Positions 42,501-50,650 of a stretch of 64,000 nt of DNA are shown here, in pieces. The notes under the pieces were generated by a model. It did no database searches. It saw only the letters and a program-made list of their open reading frames with translations, and had not been told where the DNA came from. The translations under genes and the position numbers were made by a program. The stretch comes from Alkanindiges illinoisensis. Lineage in GTDB: Bacteria; Pseudomonadota; Gammaproteobacteria; Pseudomonadales; Moraxellaceae. The stretch lies in the NCBI RefSeq assembly GCF_004377485.1, contig NZ_SNTY01000036.1, positions 62,001 through 126,000 of the forward strand, in the 5' to 3' direction. The stretch's first letter is position 1. Every line of letters begins with the position of its first letter.

Positions 42501-45500
42501 GGCCAGCACATTGATGACAAGCGCATTGGCAAAAAAGCCATTCTGCCAGATTTTCAGGTGGCGGGTTTTGATTATATTGGTGTAGATCTCAAACCGGGCA
42601 GCAACCAGATTGAAGTGCGCCAGCTAGATGCCATGGGCAACCTGCGTGAACAGCAAAAGATTCAGGTGATTGCCCCGGATCAAATGAGCAAGCTGGCCTT
42701 GAGTGCACCCAAGCAGGAAGCACAGGCCAACGGTTCTGATGTGTTCAGTGCCGTGCTGAAAATTGTTGATCACAACGGCACCATGGTGGCCAGCCGTACC
42801 CCGATTACGCTGGAAAGCACCATTGGCAAGGTTGAACTAAAAGACCTGGACGCCAGCCAGCCCGGCATTCAGGTGTTTGTGGAAGGCGGAACGCTGCTGG
42901 TGCCAATTACTGCACCCAGTGAGGCAGGCGAAGGCACTTTAAATGTGACCAGTGGTATTTATAATGCCAACCTGCCTGTGCGCTTCCTGCCGGCACTGCG
43001 TCCGATGATTGCCGCTGGTATCATTGAGGGTGCCATTTCTTTCCAGAAATTTGATCCCAAGCAGCTGAGTCAGGTGAACCGCAACGATGGCTTTGAAGAA
43101 GAGCTGAATGACATTGCATCCAGCAATGGCGGCAAAACCAATGCAACTGGCCGTGCTGCATTATTCTTAAAAGGCAAGGTAAAAGGCGAATATTTGCTGA
43201 CGCTGGCTTATGACTCCGACAAGGACAAAGACCAGCGCCTGTTCCGTGACATCCGTCCTGATGAATATTATCCGGTGTATGGGGATGCCGCGGCCAAGGG
43301 CTTTGATGCGCAATCTACCAGCAAGTTGTATGTGCGGGTCGACAAGGGCCGCTCGTATGTCATGTATGGCGACTATGTGACCCGCACAGACAATGATGAC
43401 GGTTTGTCGTTAGGCCAGTACAACCGCTCATTAACTGGCGCGCGCACCAGCATTGAAACTGATCGCACCAAAATCACCGGCTTTGTGGCGCAAACCAATG
43501 CTACCCAGATTACCAGCGAACAGCGTGGCTTAGGTATTACCGGCCCGTATTCACTGGGTCAGGTGAGCAGTGATGATGTGCTGCGCAACAGTGAAAAAGT
43601 CGAAGTAATTGTACGTGACCGTAATAATCCGGGTCTGATCATTTCCCAGCGTACACTGGCGCGATTTACTGACTATGAAGTCGATACCTTCAGCAACAGT
43701 ATTTATTTAAAAGAAGCCGTTTCCAGCGTTGATAGCGACTTAAACCCGGTTTACCTGCGCATTACTGTTGAAGCCGATCAGGGCGGTGAAGAATATACCG
43801 TGGGCGGTGTGTCCGGCTCGGTAAAACTCACCAATAAGGTGCAAGTGGGTGGTTCTTATGTGAAGAGTGACCATCCGCTGACCGATGAGCAACTGGCCAG
43901 TGTCAATACCGTTATCAAGCTGAATGACCGTGCCAAGCTGGTGGCTGAAGTGGCGCGTAGTGAAAACACCATTGATCCGGCCAACAGCTTAACCAGCATT
44001 AATGCCAGCACATCAGCCACTGGTGAGCAATCCGGCACTGCTGGCCGCATTGAGCTGGATTACAGCATCAATAATATTGAATTGCGTGCTTACCACAATC
44101 AGGCAGATAGCGGTTTTTACAACACAGCTTCACCAATTACTGCTGGACGCAAGGAAAGTGGTATTAAGGCACAGGCACGGGTAGAAAAACTGGGCTTAAC
44201 CCGTTTTGAAGCCATTCGTACCGAAGATCAGGCCAATCAGGGCGTGCGTCAGGGCATTTCCGCCAGTGTGGAACGCGCCTTAAACCGCCTGATGTCGCTG
44301 GAACTGGGTGTGCGCTACTACGAAGAAACCGTGAGCGCTGCCAGTGCTACCAGCCAGCAGGCTAGTATTAATAACAGCACCCCGTATGATGGCACCACCG
44401 TACGCGCCAAGCTCAACAGTGCGCTGCCGTGGGAAGGCTCCAATGCCTTTATTGAATACGAGCAGGATATCAGTGATGCGGATCGCCGGGTTTTTGCATT
44501 AGGTGGCAATTACCAGATTAATCCAAAAGCCCGCTTGTACGCGCGTCAGGAAATTATTTCCAGCATCAATGGCCTGTATGAACTAAACGACACCCAGCGC
44601 CGCAACACTACCGTGGTGGGGATTGACAGCAATTACAGTCAGGATGGTTCGGTGTTTAGTGAATACCGGGTACGTGATGGCATTAGCGCGCGTGAAGCCG
44701 AAGCGGCAATTGGAACCCGTAACCGCTGGCAAGTGGCCAAGGGAATTTATGCCAACACCAGTCTGGAAAAAGTGAAGGCGATTGCTGGTAATGACAACCA
44801 GTCACTGGATAGCACGGCGGCTTCGGTTGGTCTGGAATACCTGACCAATCCGGACTGGAAAGGCGTAGCACGCTTAGAGATGCGCTGGGCGGATCAGTCT
44901 GACACCTTGCTCAATACATTGGGTCTGGCCTACAAGTTGACCGATGATGTCACCCTGCTGACCAAGAACGTGTTTAGCCAGATTGACAACAAGGGCGACA
45001 CCACCGGCGACCGCGTGATTGACCGTTTCCAGGTTGGTGCAGCCTACCGTGACTTTGACCAGAACCGCTTTGATGCGCTGACCAAGCTGGAATACCGTTA
45101 TGAAAATGACGAAACCAACCTGTCCAGCCCATACCTGCGCAATGTGTACATTTTGTCCAACCATGCCAACTTCCACCCAAATCGCAAAACCACGCTGTCT
45201 GGTCAGTATGCAGTGAAGTATGTCAAGGCAGACTTTGAAGGCATCAAGTCCACAGGCGCTACCCAGTTGCTAAGTGGCCGTGCCATGTATGATATCAACG
45301 AGCGCTGGGATGCAGGCATTAATGCCGGCCTGCTGTGGAGCGATGCCAGCGAAGGCCGTCGCCTGCTGCTGGGCGGTGAAGTCGGCTATTTGTTGGCGGC
45401 CAATTTATGGCTGTCTGCCGGTTATAACTTCTCCGGCTACAAGGACAAGGATCTGGCGGATAGCAGCACCTCTATTCAGGGGCCATATTTACGCTTCCGT

Positions 45501-45581
45501 TTCAAGTTTGATGAAGACCTGCTGAACTTTGATCACAGCAATGTCAACAAATCGCAGGAGCCAGACGATGCAGGCCATTAA
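39540..45581 (+). CDS. Giant outer-membrane beta-barrel protein with DUF11 and Cna-B-like domains (2013 aa)
   Basis: Proposed outer-membrane anchor or porter of the cluster; role inferred. The start is a GTG at 39540 with AAGG 9 bases upstream. Order: signal peptide (to ~32); the same N-terminal module as the three paralogues, including V-D-K-N-K-N-G-E-F-D near 125; beta-sandwich domains; a DUF11 domain (~615-735, Y-T-V-T-V-A-N-R-G-K); a Cna-B/SdrD-like domain (I-V-G-K-V-F-M-D-C-N-R-N-G near 752); linker and Ig-like segments (~850-1150); then from ~1170 about 800 residues of alternating polar/aromatic strands ending G-P-Y-L-R-F-R-F-K-F near the C-terminus, as expected for a barrel. The last 14 bases overlap the OmpA-like gene. 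Confidence 0.85.
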   Translation: MLRHTKYNAYQATFLLSTLAASIMMAQQGYAATPVIPVAGVAIKNTAYATYLSPEGQTRNTESNTVQVEVAALYAISLTQPATQEIEAGARVVWLNTLTNTSNTQASINIEKLVANGLSNIKIYVDKNKNGEFDATDEVLSGSIVLDRLQSINLWVVATASASLQDKQQLNLPIKAVVVEDPNVTATATNSLVAYLPELTASKTVDQETFTPGSGKSYDLNYTLTLENKGSQAIRPTRVFIDGQAQDMVVMVDSLPANTIYKSAQASNPAAQILFKTGENSYSRQQPADLKSINELVVAYPAIEARSIERVQLSVSMNNNIANTTLNNQFAVKYQLATGEKTILSNIAKTVVSGKSDISNNTGNYNRVLATGSLNKPLYISADSAQCNASRTVSDQVKIRVKSTVTGDMVEVIGVETEPNSGVFHYELNTTESATANPNDQILQTVKRDTVVVSLVNCLDASGNPTATINDVSTNVLINPYGIVFDAKTGKPVVGAKVTLMDASGNPVGNNVAFNVNAETGELIPIPATQLTNELGEFIYPQVIAGNYSLQVDTSTIPGSTKYTFISDKTVYPSFSSDKAVHPQWSYGGNFALNNGDPALNIDIPVDPVLSTPTSPLFVKKTATHTTAELGDFEEYTVTVANRGKTAAQDVSIKDTLPRGFIYVAGTARVNGVKVNDPLGGKGPYLTLGLGNLDANKEVKIQYRVQIGPNALNGDGINRVRARDASGVESNEASAKIEVTPGVLMSDAFIVGKVFMDCNRNGMQDVGERGVPGIRLFMEDGSYVITDREGKYDFYGVSAKTHVLKLDRTTLPGNAEMVLLGNRNAGDAGSRFVDLKRGELHRADFAIADGAGTCTQPLIEQVDKRKEKIEAQNANLEQVLRADLSLDPLRYSVGDVRSQPASGCISAQGVTANCNIELSKDQIKELRAVQIEPVKAPVLVDLEQALAEANSNQLTILNLKDGQTLPYAQTTVQVKGVAGATIELWVNGQHIDDKRIGKKAILPDFQVAGFDYIGVDLKPGSNQIEVRQLDAMGNLREQQKIQVIAPDQMSKLALSAPKQEAQANGSDVFSAVLKIVDHNGTMVASRTPITLESTIGKVELKDLDASQPGIQVFVEGGTLLVPITAPSEAGEGTLNVTSGIYNANLPVRFLPALRPMIAAGIIEGAISFQKFDPKQLSQVNRNDGFEEELNDIASSNGGKTNATGRAALFLKGKVKGEYLLTLAYDSDKDKDQRLFRDIRPDEYYPVYGDAAAKGFDAQSTSKLYVRVDKGRSYVMYGDYVTRTDNDDGLSLGQYNRSLTGARTSIETDRTKITGFVAQTNATQITSEQRGLGITGPYSLGQVSSDDVLRNSEKVEVIVRDRNNPGLIISQRTLARFTDYEVDTFSNSIYLKEAVSSVDSDLNPVYLRITVEADQGGEEYTVGGVSGSVKLTNKVQVGGSYVKSDHPLTDEQLASVNTVIKLNDRAKLVAEVARSENTIDPANSLTSINASTSATGEQSGTAGRIELDYSINNIELRAYHNQADSGFYNTASPITAGRKESGIKAQARVEKLGLTRFEAIRTEDQANQGVRQGISASVERALNRLMSLELGVRYYEETVSAASATSQQASINNSTPYDGTTVRAKLNSALPWEGSNAFIEYEQDISDADRRVFALGGNYQINPKARLYARQEIISSINGLYELNDTQRRNTTVVGIDSNYSQDGSVFSEYRVRDGISAREAEAAIGTRNRWQVAKGIYANTSLEKVKAIAGNDNQSLDSTAASVGLEYLTNPDWKGVARLEMRWADQSDTLLNTLGLAYKLTDDVTLLTKNVFSQIDNKGDTTGDRVIDRFQVGAAYRDFDQNRFDALTKLEYRYENDETNLSSPYLRNVYILSNHANFHPNRKTTLSGQYAVKYVKADFEGIKSTGATQLLSGRAMYDINERWDAGINAGLLWSDASEGRRLLLGGEVGYLLAANLWLSAGYNFSGYKDKDLADSSTSIQGPYLRFRFKFDEDLLNFDHSNVNKSQEPDDAGH

Positions 45582-46719
45582 GTTAAAACTGGCGCTGGCA
45601 GCCTGCCTGGTCAGTGGTTTGGCGTTTAGTCTGCCAGCCCTGAGCCAGCCTGTAGCCAATCATTCTGATAATCCGCTGGAACAAAATAGTGTGGCAGCGT
45701 TGCAACAGCGAGTTCAGCCATTTTTGCAAAGTAATAAGGCACTAACCCAGTACCATGCGCAAAAAGCGCAAATGTGGCTGACCTATGCCGCCAACCAGCA
45801 CAGTGAAGGCAGCTTCACGGCAGCCGAACAACAGGCACAGACACAAGCGCGACAACTGATTGAGCAACTCGAACAGCAACAGCCGATTTCCAGCACCACG
45901 CCAGTAATTCAGTCTTCCAAAGTAATGCGCCGTGATCTATGGGTCAATGCCGAGCTGCTTAAACAGCAGGCAGGTTTTGACTGTGCGGCCACCGAGATTG
46001 CACAGGCAGAAGTCATGCTGGTGTGGGCTGCTGCCGAACATTGTGAGCTGGGCTGGCGACATTCGCGTGAATTGTTTGCGGCGGCTGAGCGCCTGATTGA
46101 CAAGGCCAATTATCAGGCAGCCAATTGTCATGCTATGACGCAATCAACAGCAGCTCAGCCTTTGCCTGCGTGGAGTAAGGCTAATTATCCCAGTCTTGAG
46201 CAGTTAAATGGCCCTGAAAAAGGCTGTCATGGCGTGGTTGGCCCATGGCCATTGGTGAGTGCTGCAACAGTTGCGCCAGCAGTTGCAACTACTACTGACA
46301 TGCCAGCCATTGAACCAGTAACGCAGGACGTTCTGCCCAACGTGGTACATTTTGCGCTGGATCAGGCCAGCTTGTCGCCAGCCTCAACACAGGTACTGAG
46401 CAATATTGCCACGATGCTGGTTAAGAACAGCACGTATTCACTAACCCTGTATGGTTATACCGATGCCCGCGGCAGTCAGGCTTATAATCTGGACTTAAGC
46501 CAGCGCCGTGCCAAAACCGTTGAAAACTTTTTAATTCAGCAAGGTGTGGATGCCAGCCGGATTGCCACGGTGGCTGCCGGTGAGCAGCAACTCATTGCCG
46601 ATCCAGTGGCTATCACTGGCCATGCCTTAAGTCGCCGGGTGGTGCTGGTGTATGCCAGCCCGGATGGACAGGAAATTAAGACCACGTCCCAAACCAATGA
46701 CTTACAGCCTGAACATTAA
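45568..46719 (+). CDS. OmpA-family peptidoglycan-binding envelope protein (383 aa)
   Basis: Probably tethers the neighbouring barrel protein to the cell wall (inference). The ATG at 45568 lies inside the end of the 2013-aa gene, with AGGAG 7 bases upstream, so the two are translationally coupled. Signal peptide M-Q-A-I-K-L ... P-A-L-S-Q (~27 residues); a helical, Gln/Ala-rich periplasmic domain (~30-230) in place of the usual OmpA barrel; and a C-terminal OmpA/MotB domain (~265-375) with G-Y-T-D-A-R-G, Y-N-L-D-L-S-Q-R-R-A and the Asp/Arg pair that binds diaminopimelate. Its stop codon lies in the loop of the terminator. Confidence 0.88.
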   Translation: MQAIKLKLALAACLVSGLAFSLPALSQPVANHSDNPLEQNSVAALQQRVQPFLQSNKALTQYHAQKAQMWLTYAANQHSEGSFTAAEQQAQTQARQLIEQLEQQQPISSTTPVIQSSKVMRRDLWVNAELLKQQAGFDCAATEIAQAEVMLVWAAAEHCELGWRHSRELFAAAERLIDKANYQAANCHAMTQSTAAQPLPAWSKANYPSLEQLNGPEKGCHGVVGPWPLVSAATVAPAVATTTDMPAIEPVTQDVLPNVVHFALDQASLSPASTQVLSNIATMLVKNSTYSLTLYGYTDARGSQAYNLDLSQRRAKTVENFLIQQGVDASRIATVAAGEQQLIADPVAITGHALSRRVVLVYASPDGQEIKTTSQTNDLQPEH

Positions 46720-46736
46720 TTCAGGCTGTTTTTTTT
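46704..46736 (+). terminator. Intrinsic terminator ending the surface-protein cluster
   Basis: A perfect 10-bp stem (ACAGCCTGAA / TTCAGGCTGT) with a 6-base loop holding the OmpA-gene stop codon, followed by a run of T. Confidence 0.93.
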
Positions 46737-46796
46737 GGTTTTAGTCTTTTGGCTTAAAATTCTAGTAGCTTGTCCAGTTGTTCTTACAATTGAAAA

Positions 46797-46838
46797 TCAG
46801 GCACGTTTCTTATTGTTTTAACGTGCCTGAATTTTTTT
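46797..46838. terminator. Second terminator, bidirectional
   Basis: A perfect 11-bp stem (TCAGGCACGTT / AACGTGCCTGA) with a 12-base loop and a T-run on the plus strand, plus a short T-run on the minus strand, between converging genes. Confidence 0.85.
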
Positions 46839-46856
46839 AATTTTCTTCTAACAGCT

Positions 46857-47357
46857 TTACTTGCATGCCTTGGCTTGCTGGATCACCTGTAATGCAGCCA
46901 GTTGCTGGTTGAGTTCAATCACATTTTGGGGTGCTGCGCTAGAGGTATTGGCCGCCAGTGAGTTGGCTTGCTGCGCCATTTGTCCTACCTGCTGGACTGC
47001 CCGGACATCCACACCCGCCAGTGCACCCACCGAAGCAAATAGTCCGCCAGCCTTGCCTAGCATACCGGCGGTTTTGCTCACCTGATTTTCCTGCGGTACA
47101 GCCTGCAACTGCTGCGTTAGTGTATTTGTCATCACCTGCAAGCTGGCACAATCCAGCGCTGCATAGCTTTGCATCAGTTGTGAGTGGTCAGCAGCCAGTT
47201 GCGCCGGGGCAGGCGTCGCCACTGGAACATTGGCAGTATTGCCACGCACGGTATTAACCGCTTGATTGACCTTGCTCAAGGTATCCAGCAATCCGGCATG
47301 TGCCGTGGTTGAGCCTGCCAGCACAAGCATCATGGCAGCAAGAAAAGACTTATTCAT
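46857..47357 (-). CDS. Small exported helical protein of unknown function
   Basis: 166 residues. The ATG at 47357 has AGGA 8 bases upstream and gives a clean signal peptide (M-N-K-S-F-L-A-A-M-M ... T-T-A-H-A, cleavage near 21). Upstream in-frame codons would only add a polar extension. The mature protein is Ala/Gln-rich and predicted helical, with a Gly/Ala-rich centre (G-M-L-G-K-A-G-G-L-F-A-S-V-G-A-L-A-G) and one Cys near each end of the mature chain, possibly a disulfide. I do not recognise the family. It is convergent with the surface cluster; a link to it is only positional. Confidence 0.75.
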   Translation of the reverse strand: MNKSFLAAMMLVLAGSTTAHAGLLDTLSKVNQAVNTVRGNTANVPVATPAPAQLAADHSQLMQSYAALDCASLQVMTNTLTQQLQAVPQENQVSKTAGMLGKAGGLFASVGALAGVDVRAVQQVGQMAQQANSLAANTSSAAPQNVIELNQQLAALQVIQQAKACK

Positions 47358-47490
47358 GGGGTTCATCCTGAACGGTTGGGTTAGCAAGAATGGTACGGCG
47401 CTGCCAGAAAATTGCTATCCCCTAAACAGGGGAGAAACCTGAATCCACTATTAATTTTTATCAATTTTGCCAGCAAGCGCACCAAGGTCT

Positions 47491-48423
47491 CTACAGGAAA
47501 TTTGGGTTCCTCTCACGGATTTGTATTGCCAGTTGAAGCAAATTGCGTGCTGAAGGTGGGGCATGGTGCGTGTGTAAAACCAGTCCTGTTTCCATCATTG
47601 GTGCGTCTCCATATAAGGATTTATAAACAACCCCAGTCCGCTGTAAAGTCCGCATTGAATCAGGCACCAAGGCAAAACCCATTCCCGCAGAAATCAGTCC
47701 AATCATCGTTTGCATCTGGATGGCCTGCTGACCAAGCAAGGGTTCTATGCCAAGCTGGGCGTAATATCCCGTAATAAGATCGTGCAGGGCTGGTGAACTT
47801 TCGCGGGGAAAAAGGATTAAGGGCAAATGTGCCATATCACGCAGATTGATGGTGTCACTATCGCCAATTTTATTTTTTTCATTAAGCCATGTCTGCGGAA
47901 GCGCAATGATCAGCGGCTCAGAGGATATCGGGTGATAATCAAGGTTTGGCGGAAAATCCCGGTGGGTCGGGGCAATCACTAGCCCGATATCAATCTCATG
48001 GTTTAACAGGGATTGCACCTGAAGGTTGCTCGTGGCTTCTTTTAAGGTGATTTCAACATCAGGAAAAGCCATCGAAAAACGGCTGACCAATTCTGGCAAA
48101 AGCCCATAAACCGTACTACTGACAAAGCTTAAATGAAGTGTTCCGATTTCGCCGCGCGCCAATCGTTGCGCAACTTGCGGTAAGGCCTCGGTCTGATCCA
48201 GCACGTGGCGGACATGCGGTAACCATAATGCCCCAACCGGGGTTAGGCTGACACTACGGTTAGTGCGGTTAAATAAGGCAATACCTAATTCTTGTTCCAG
48301 CGCCTGAATACTTTGACTTAAAGGCGGCTGTGTCATATGCAGACGGGCCGCCGCTCGCCCAAAATGCAGCTCTTCTGCCACTACAACGAAGTGCCTAAGC
48401 GATCTTAGCGTGGTTGTAGTCAT
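47491..48423 (-). CDS. LysR-family transcriptional regulator
   Basis: A 310-residue regulator. The N-terminal winged helix-turn-helix (about residues 5-65) reads L-R-S-L-R-H-F-V-V-V-A-E-E and A-A-A-R-L-H-M-T-Q-P-P-L-S-Q-S-I, the standard LysR recognition helix. A periplasmic-binding-protein-like effector domain follows from ~90. It is divergent from ilvD across a 184-base gap, so control of ilvD or of itself is the first guess (inference). The effector domain resembles the BenM/CatM-like group in general outline only; the ligand is not predictable. Confidence 0.9.
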   Translation of the reverse strand: MTTTTLRSLRHFVVVAEELHFGRAAARLHMTQPPLSQSIQALEQELGIALFNRTNRSVSLTPVGALWLPHVRHVLDQTEALPQVAQRLARGEIGTLHLSFVSSTVYGLLPELVSRFSMAFPDVEITLKEATSNLQVQSLLNHEIDIGLVIAPTHRDFPPNLDYHPISSEPLIIALPQTWLNEKNKIGDSDTINLRDMAHLPLILFPRESSPALHDLITGYYAQLGIEPLLGQQAIQMQTMIGLISAGMGFALVPDSMRTLQRTGVVYKSLYGDAPMMETGLVLHTHHAPPSARNLLQLAIQIRERNPNFL

Positions 48424-48501
48424 ATATTTTTAGACCCATTCTGATATGTTTAATATATTTTACTCGATATAGGGTTATAGGTATGCTGTTGATACGATGT
48501 T

Positions 48502-48535
48502 ATGCCTTTCCCTTAATGCGCTTAAGGCATAGAAT
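48502..48535 (+). promoter_or_regulatory. Candidate ilvD promoter overlapped by an inverted repeat
   Basis: TTTCCC (48507-48512) and TAGAAT (48530-48535) are 17 bases apart, about 70 bases before ilvD. The arms ATGCCTT (48502-48508) and AAGGCAT (48524-48530) form an inverted repeat across the spacer, a sensible operator site for the divergent LysR protein or another regulator. Confidence 0.42.
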
Positions 48536-48607
48536 TATCCCCAATTTGTAAAACATGCTACCCACGCTATCGGCGCAGGCACATCCCAAGCACACTAGGA
48601 ACATCCC

Positions 48608-50314
48608 ATGAGTAATGACAGCAATAACAATCAGAACAACCTTAATTTACGCAAGCATTCATCACAGGTAGTTGATGGCGTGGAATGCGCCCCGGCCCGT
48701 GCCATGCTACGTGCAGTAGGCTTTACTGATGAAGATTTCAAAAAACCACAGGTAGGCATTGCCTCCACTTGGGCCAATGTCACGCCATGTAATATGCACA
48801 TTGATGGCCTGGCGCGCGATGCCGAAAGCGGCGTGAATGCAGCAGGCGGTAAGGGTGTCATTTTTAATACCATTACCATTTCCGATGGCATTGCCAACGG
48901 CACCGAAGGCATGAAGTATTCCATGGTATCGCGTGAAATTATTGCCGATTCCATTGAAGCGGTAGCGGGTTGTGAAGGTTTTGACGGCCTGATTGCGATT
49001 GGTGGCTGTGACAAGAACATGCCCGGCTGCATCATGGGCCTGGCGCGCTTAAACCGTCCGTCCATTTTTGTGTATGGTGGTTCCATTCAGCCGGGCAAGG
49101 GCCATACCGATGTGATTTCAGTGTTTGAAGCTGTTGGCCAGCATGCCAAAGGCGAGTTAAACGAAATTCAGGTCAAGCAAATTGAAGAAGTGGCTATTCC
49201 GGGGCCGGGTTCCTGTGGTGGCATGTATACTGCCAACACCATGGCATCAGCCATTGAAGCGCTGGGCATGAGCCTGCCGGGTTCCAGTGCGCAGGATGCC
49301 GTGTCACAGGAAAAACAGGACGATTGTACCCGTGCCGGTGAAGCGGTGTTAAATCTGCTGCGCCTCGACATTAAACCGCGCGATATTATGACCAAGGCTG
49401 CCTTTGAAAATGCCATTAAGGTGGTGATTGTACTGGGTGGTTCAACCAATGCTGTGCTGCATTTGATTGGTATGGCACGTACCGTGGACGTGGATCTAAG
49501 CCTTGACGATTTTGTGCGCATTGGCAAGGAGACCCCACTGCTGGCAGACCTGCGCCCATCCGGTAAATACATGATGTCCGAGCTGGTAGCCATTGGCGGG
49601 ATTCAGCCCCTGATGAAGCGCATGCTGGATGCAGGCATGCTGGATGGTTCCTGCCTGACCGTTACTGGTAAAACTCTGGCTGAAAATCTGGCCAATGTGC
49701 AGGATTATCCAGCTGACCAGCAAATTATCATGCCGTTTGACGCACCAATCAAAAAAGATTCCCACTTGGTCATTTTAAAGGGAAATCTGGCCTCAGAAGG
49801 TTCGGTGGCCAAGATTACCGGTAAGGAAGGCCTGCGCTTTGAAGGCCCGGCGCGTGTATTTGAGGGTGAAGAAGGCGCCATGGCCGGTATTTTAAATGGT
49901 GAAGTGCAAGCCGGTGAAGTGGTGGTAATTCGCGGTGAAGGCCCCAAAGGCGGCCCCGGCATGCGCGAAATGCTCAAACCAACATCAGCCATTATGGGTA
50001 AGGGGCTGGGTCAATCTGTTGCACTAATTACTGATGGCCGCTTTAGTGGCGGTAGCCATGGCTTTGTGGTGGGTCATGTTACCCCGGAAGCCTTTGAAGG
50101 CGGCCTGATTGGCCTGGTCAATACCGGTGACCGCATTAGTATTGATGCCGTCAGCCGTGAAATTACCCTGCATGTGGATGAGGCAGAACTGGCCACCCGT
50201 CGTGCCAATTGGACTCGTCCAGCGCCTAAATATACCCGTGGCGTACTGGCGAAATATGCCCGTCTGGTGTCGAGTGCATCAACTGGTGCATTAACGGATG
50301 TTAATCTGGACTAA
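48608..50314 (+). CDS. ilvD: Dihydroxy-acid dehydratase
   Basis: Dehydrates 2,3-dihydroxy acids to 2-oxo acids in valine, leucine and isoleucine synthesis; a cytoplasmic iron-sulfur enzyme. At 568 residues it belongs to the shorter IlvD group (E. coli IlvD is 616). The cluster-binding cysteines appear in T-P-C-N-M-H near residue 59, [10 protein letters not shown] near 137, and G-S-C-G-G-M-Y near 202; the C-terminal swivelling domain has [15 protein letters not shown] lies upstream of the ATG. It is a single-gene unit ended by a strong terminator. Confidence 0.96.
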   Translation: MSNDSNNNQNNLNLRKHSSQVVDGVECAPARAMLRAVGFTDEDFKKPQVGIASTWANVTPCNMHIDGLARDAESGVNAAGGKGVIFNTITISDGIANGTEGMKYSMVSREIIADSIEAVAGCEGFDGLIAIGGCDKNMPGCIMGLARLNRPSIFVYGGSIQPGKGHTDVISVFEAVGQHAKGELNEIQVKQIEEVAIPGPGSCGGMYTANTMASAIEALGMSLPGSSAQDAVSQEKQDDCTRAGEAVLNLLRLDIKPRDIMTKAAFENAIKVVIVLGGSTNAVLHLIGMARTVDVDLSLDDFVRIGKETPLLADLRPSGKYMMSELVAIGGIQPLMKRMLDAGMLDGSCLTVTGKTLAENLANVQDYPADQQIIMPFDAPIKKDSHLVILKGNLASEGSVAKITGKEGLRFEGPARVFEGEEGAMAGILNGEVQAGEVVVIRGEGPKGGPGMREMLKPTSAIMGKGLGQSVALITDGRFSGGSHGFVVGHVTPEAFEGGLIGLVNTGDRISIDAVSREITLHVDEAELATRRANWTRPAPKYTRGVLAKYARLVSSASTGALTDVNLD

Positions 50315-50353
50315 ACTGTTCTAAAGGTCTGGTATTAATAAGCGGCCATTCCC

Positions 50354-50393
50354 AAAATGCCCTGTTAGATTGATGCTGACAGGGCATTTTTTT
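50354..50393 (+). terminator. Intrinsic terminator of ilvD
   Basis: A perfect 12-bp stem (AAAATGCCCTGT / ACAGGGCATTTT) with a 13-base loop and a T-run. Confidence 0.95.
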
Positions 50394-50579
50394 AGCTTAA
50401 GGCAATCTTTATCAATATTTTCATCCAGTCAAGACATGATGATCACAATCTAAAAACTGCGGCCTTAACAGTTGCACCTTATCAAAAATTATTCTGGTCA
50501 ATCAATAGCTTACTTACTGAATGGTGAACCAGTCGCTTGCCTTATTAGTTTTTTCATCAGGTTTTTGCACACAGTAAAC

Positions 50580-50608
50580 TTGCGTCCTTGCCATTAGTAT
50601 TCTAGATT
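50580..50608 (+). promoter_or_regulatory. Candidate promoter of the thioredoxin-fold gene
   Basis: TTGCGT, a 17-base spacer and TAGATT lie about 42 bases before the start codon. The rest of the 50394-50650 gap shows nothing I can name. Confidence 0.42.
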
Positions 50609-50650
50609 GATAACCCTTAACAACTCCTGTGTGATTGCAAGGAAATATTC

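Noticed and set aside
25060-46719. Chaperone-usher pilus or two-partner secretion system
   Set aside because: No usher, pilus chaperone, TpsB-like POTRA barrel or haemagglutinin repeat is visible; domains are DUF11, Cna-B-like and OmpA.
47412-47774. Plus-strand frame opposite the LysR gene
   Set aside because: Mostly antisense to the LysR effector domain; no ribosome site.
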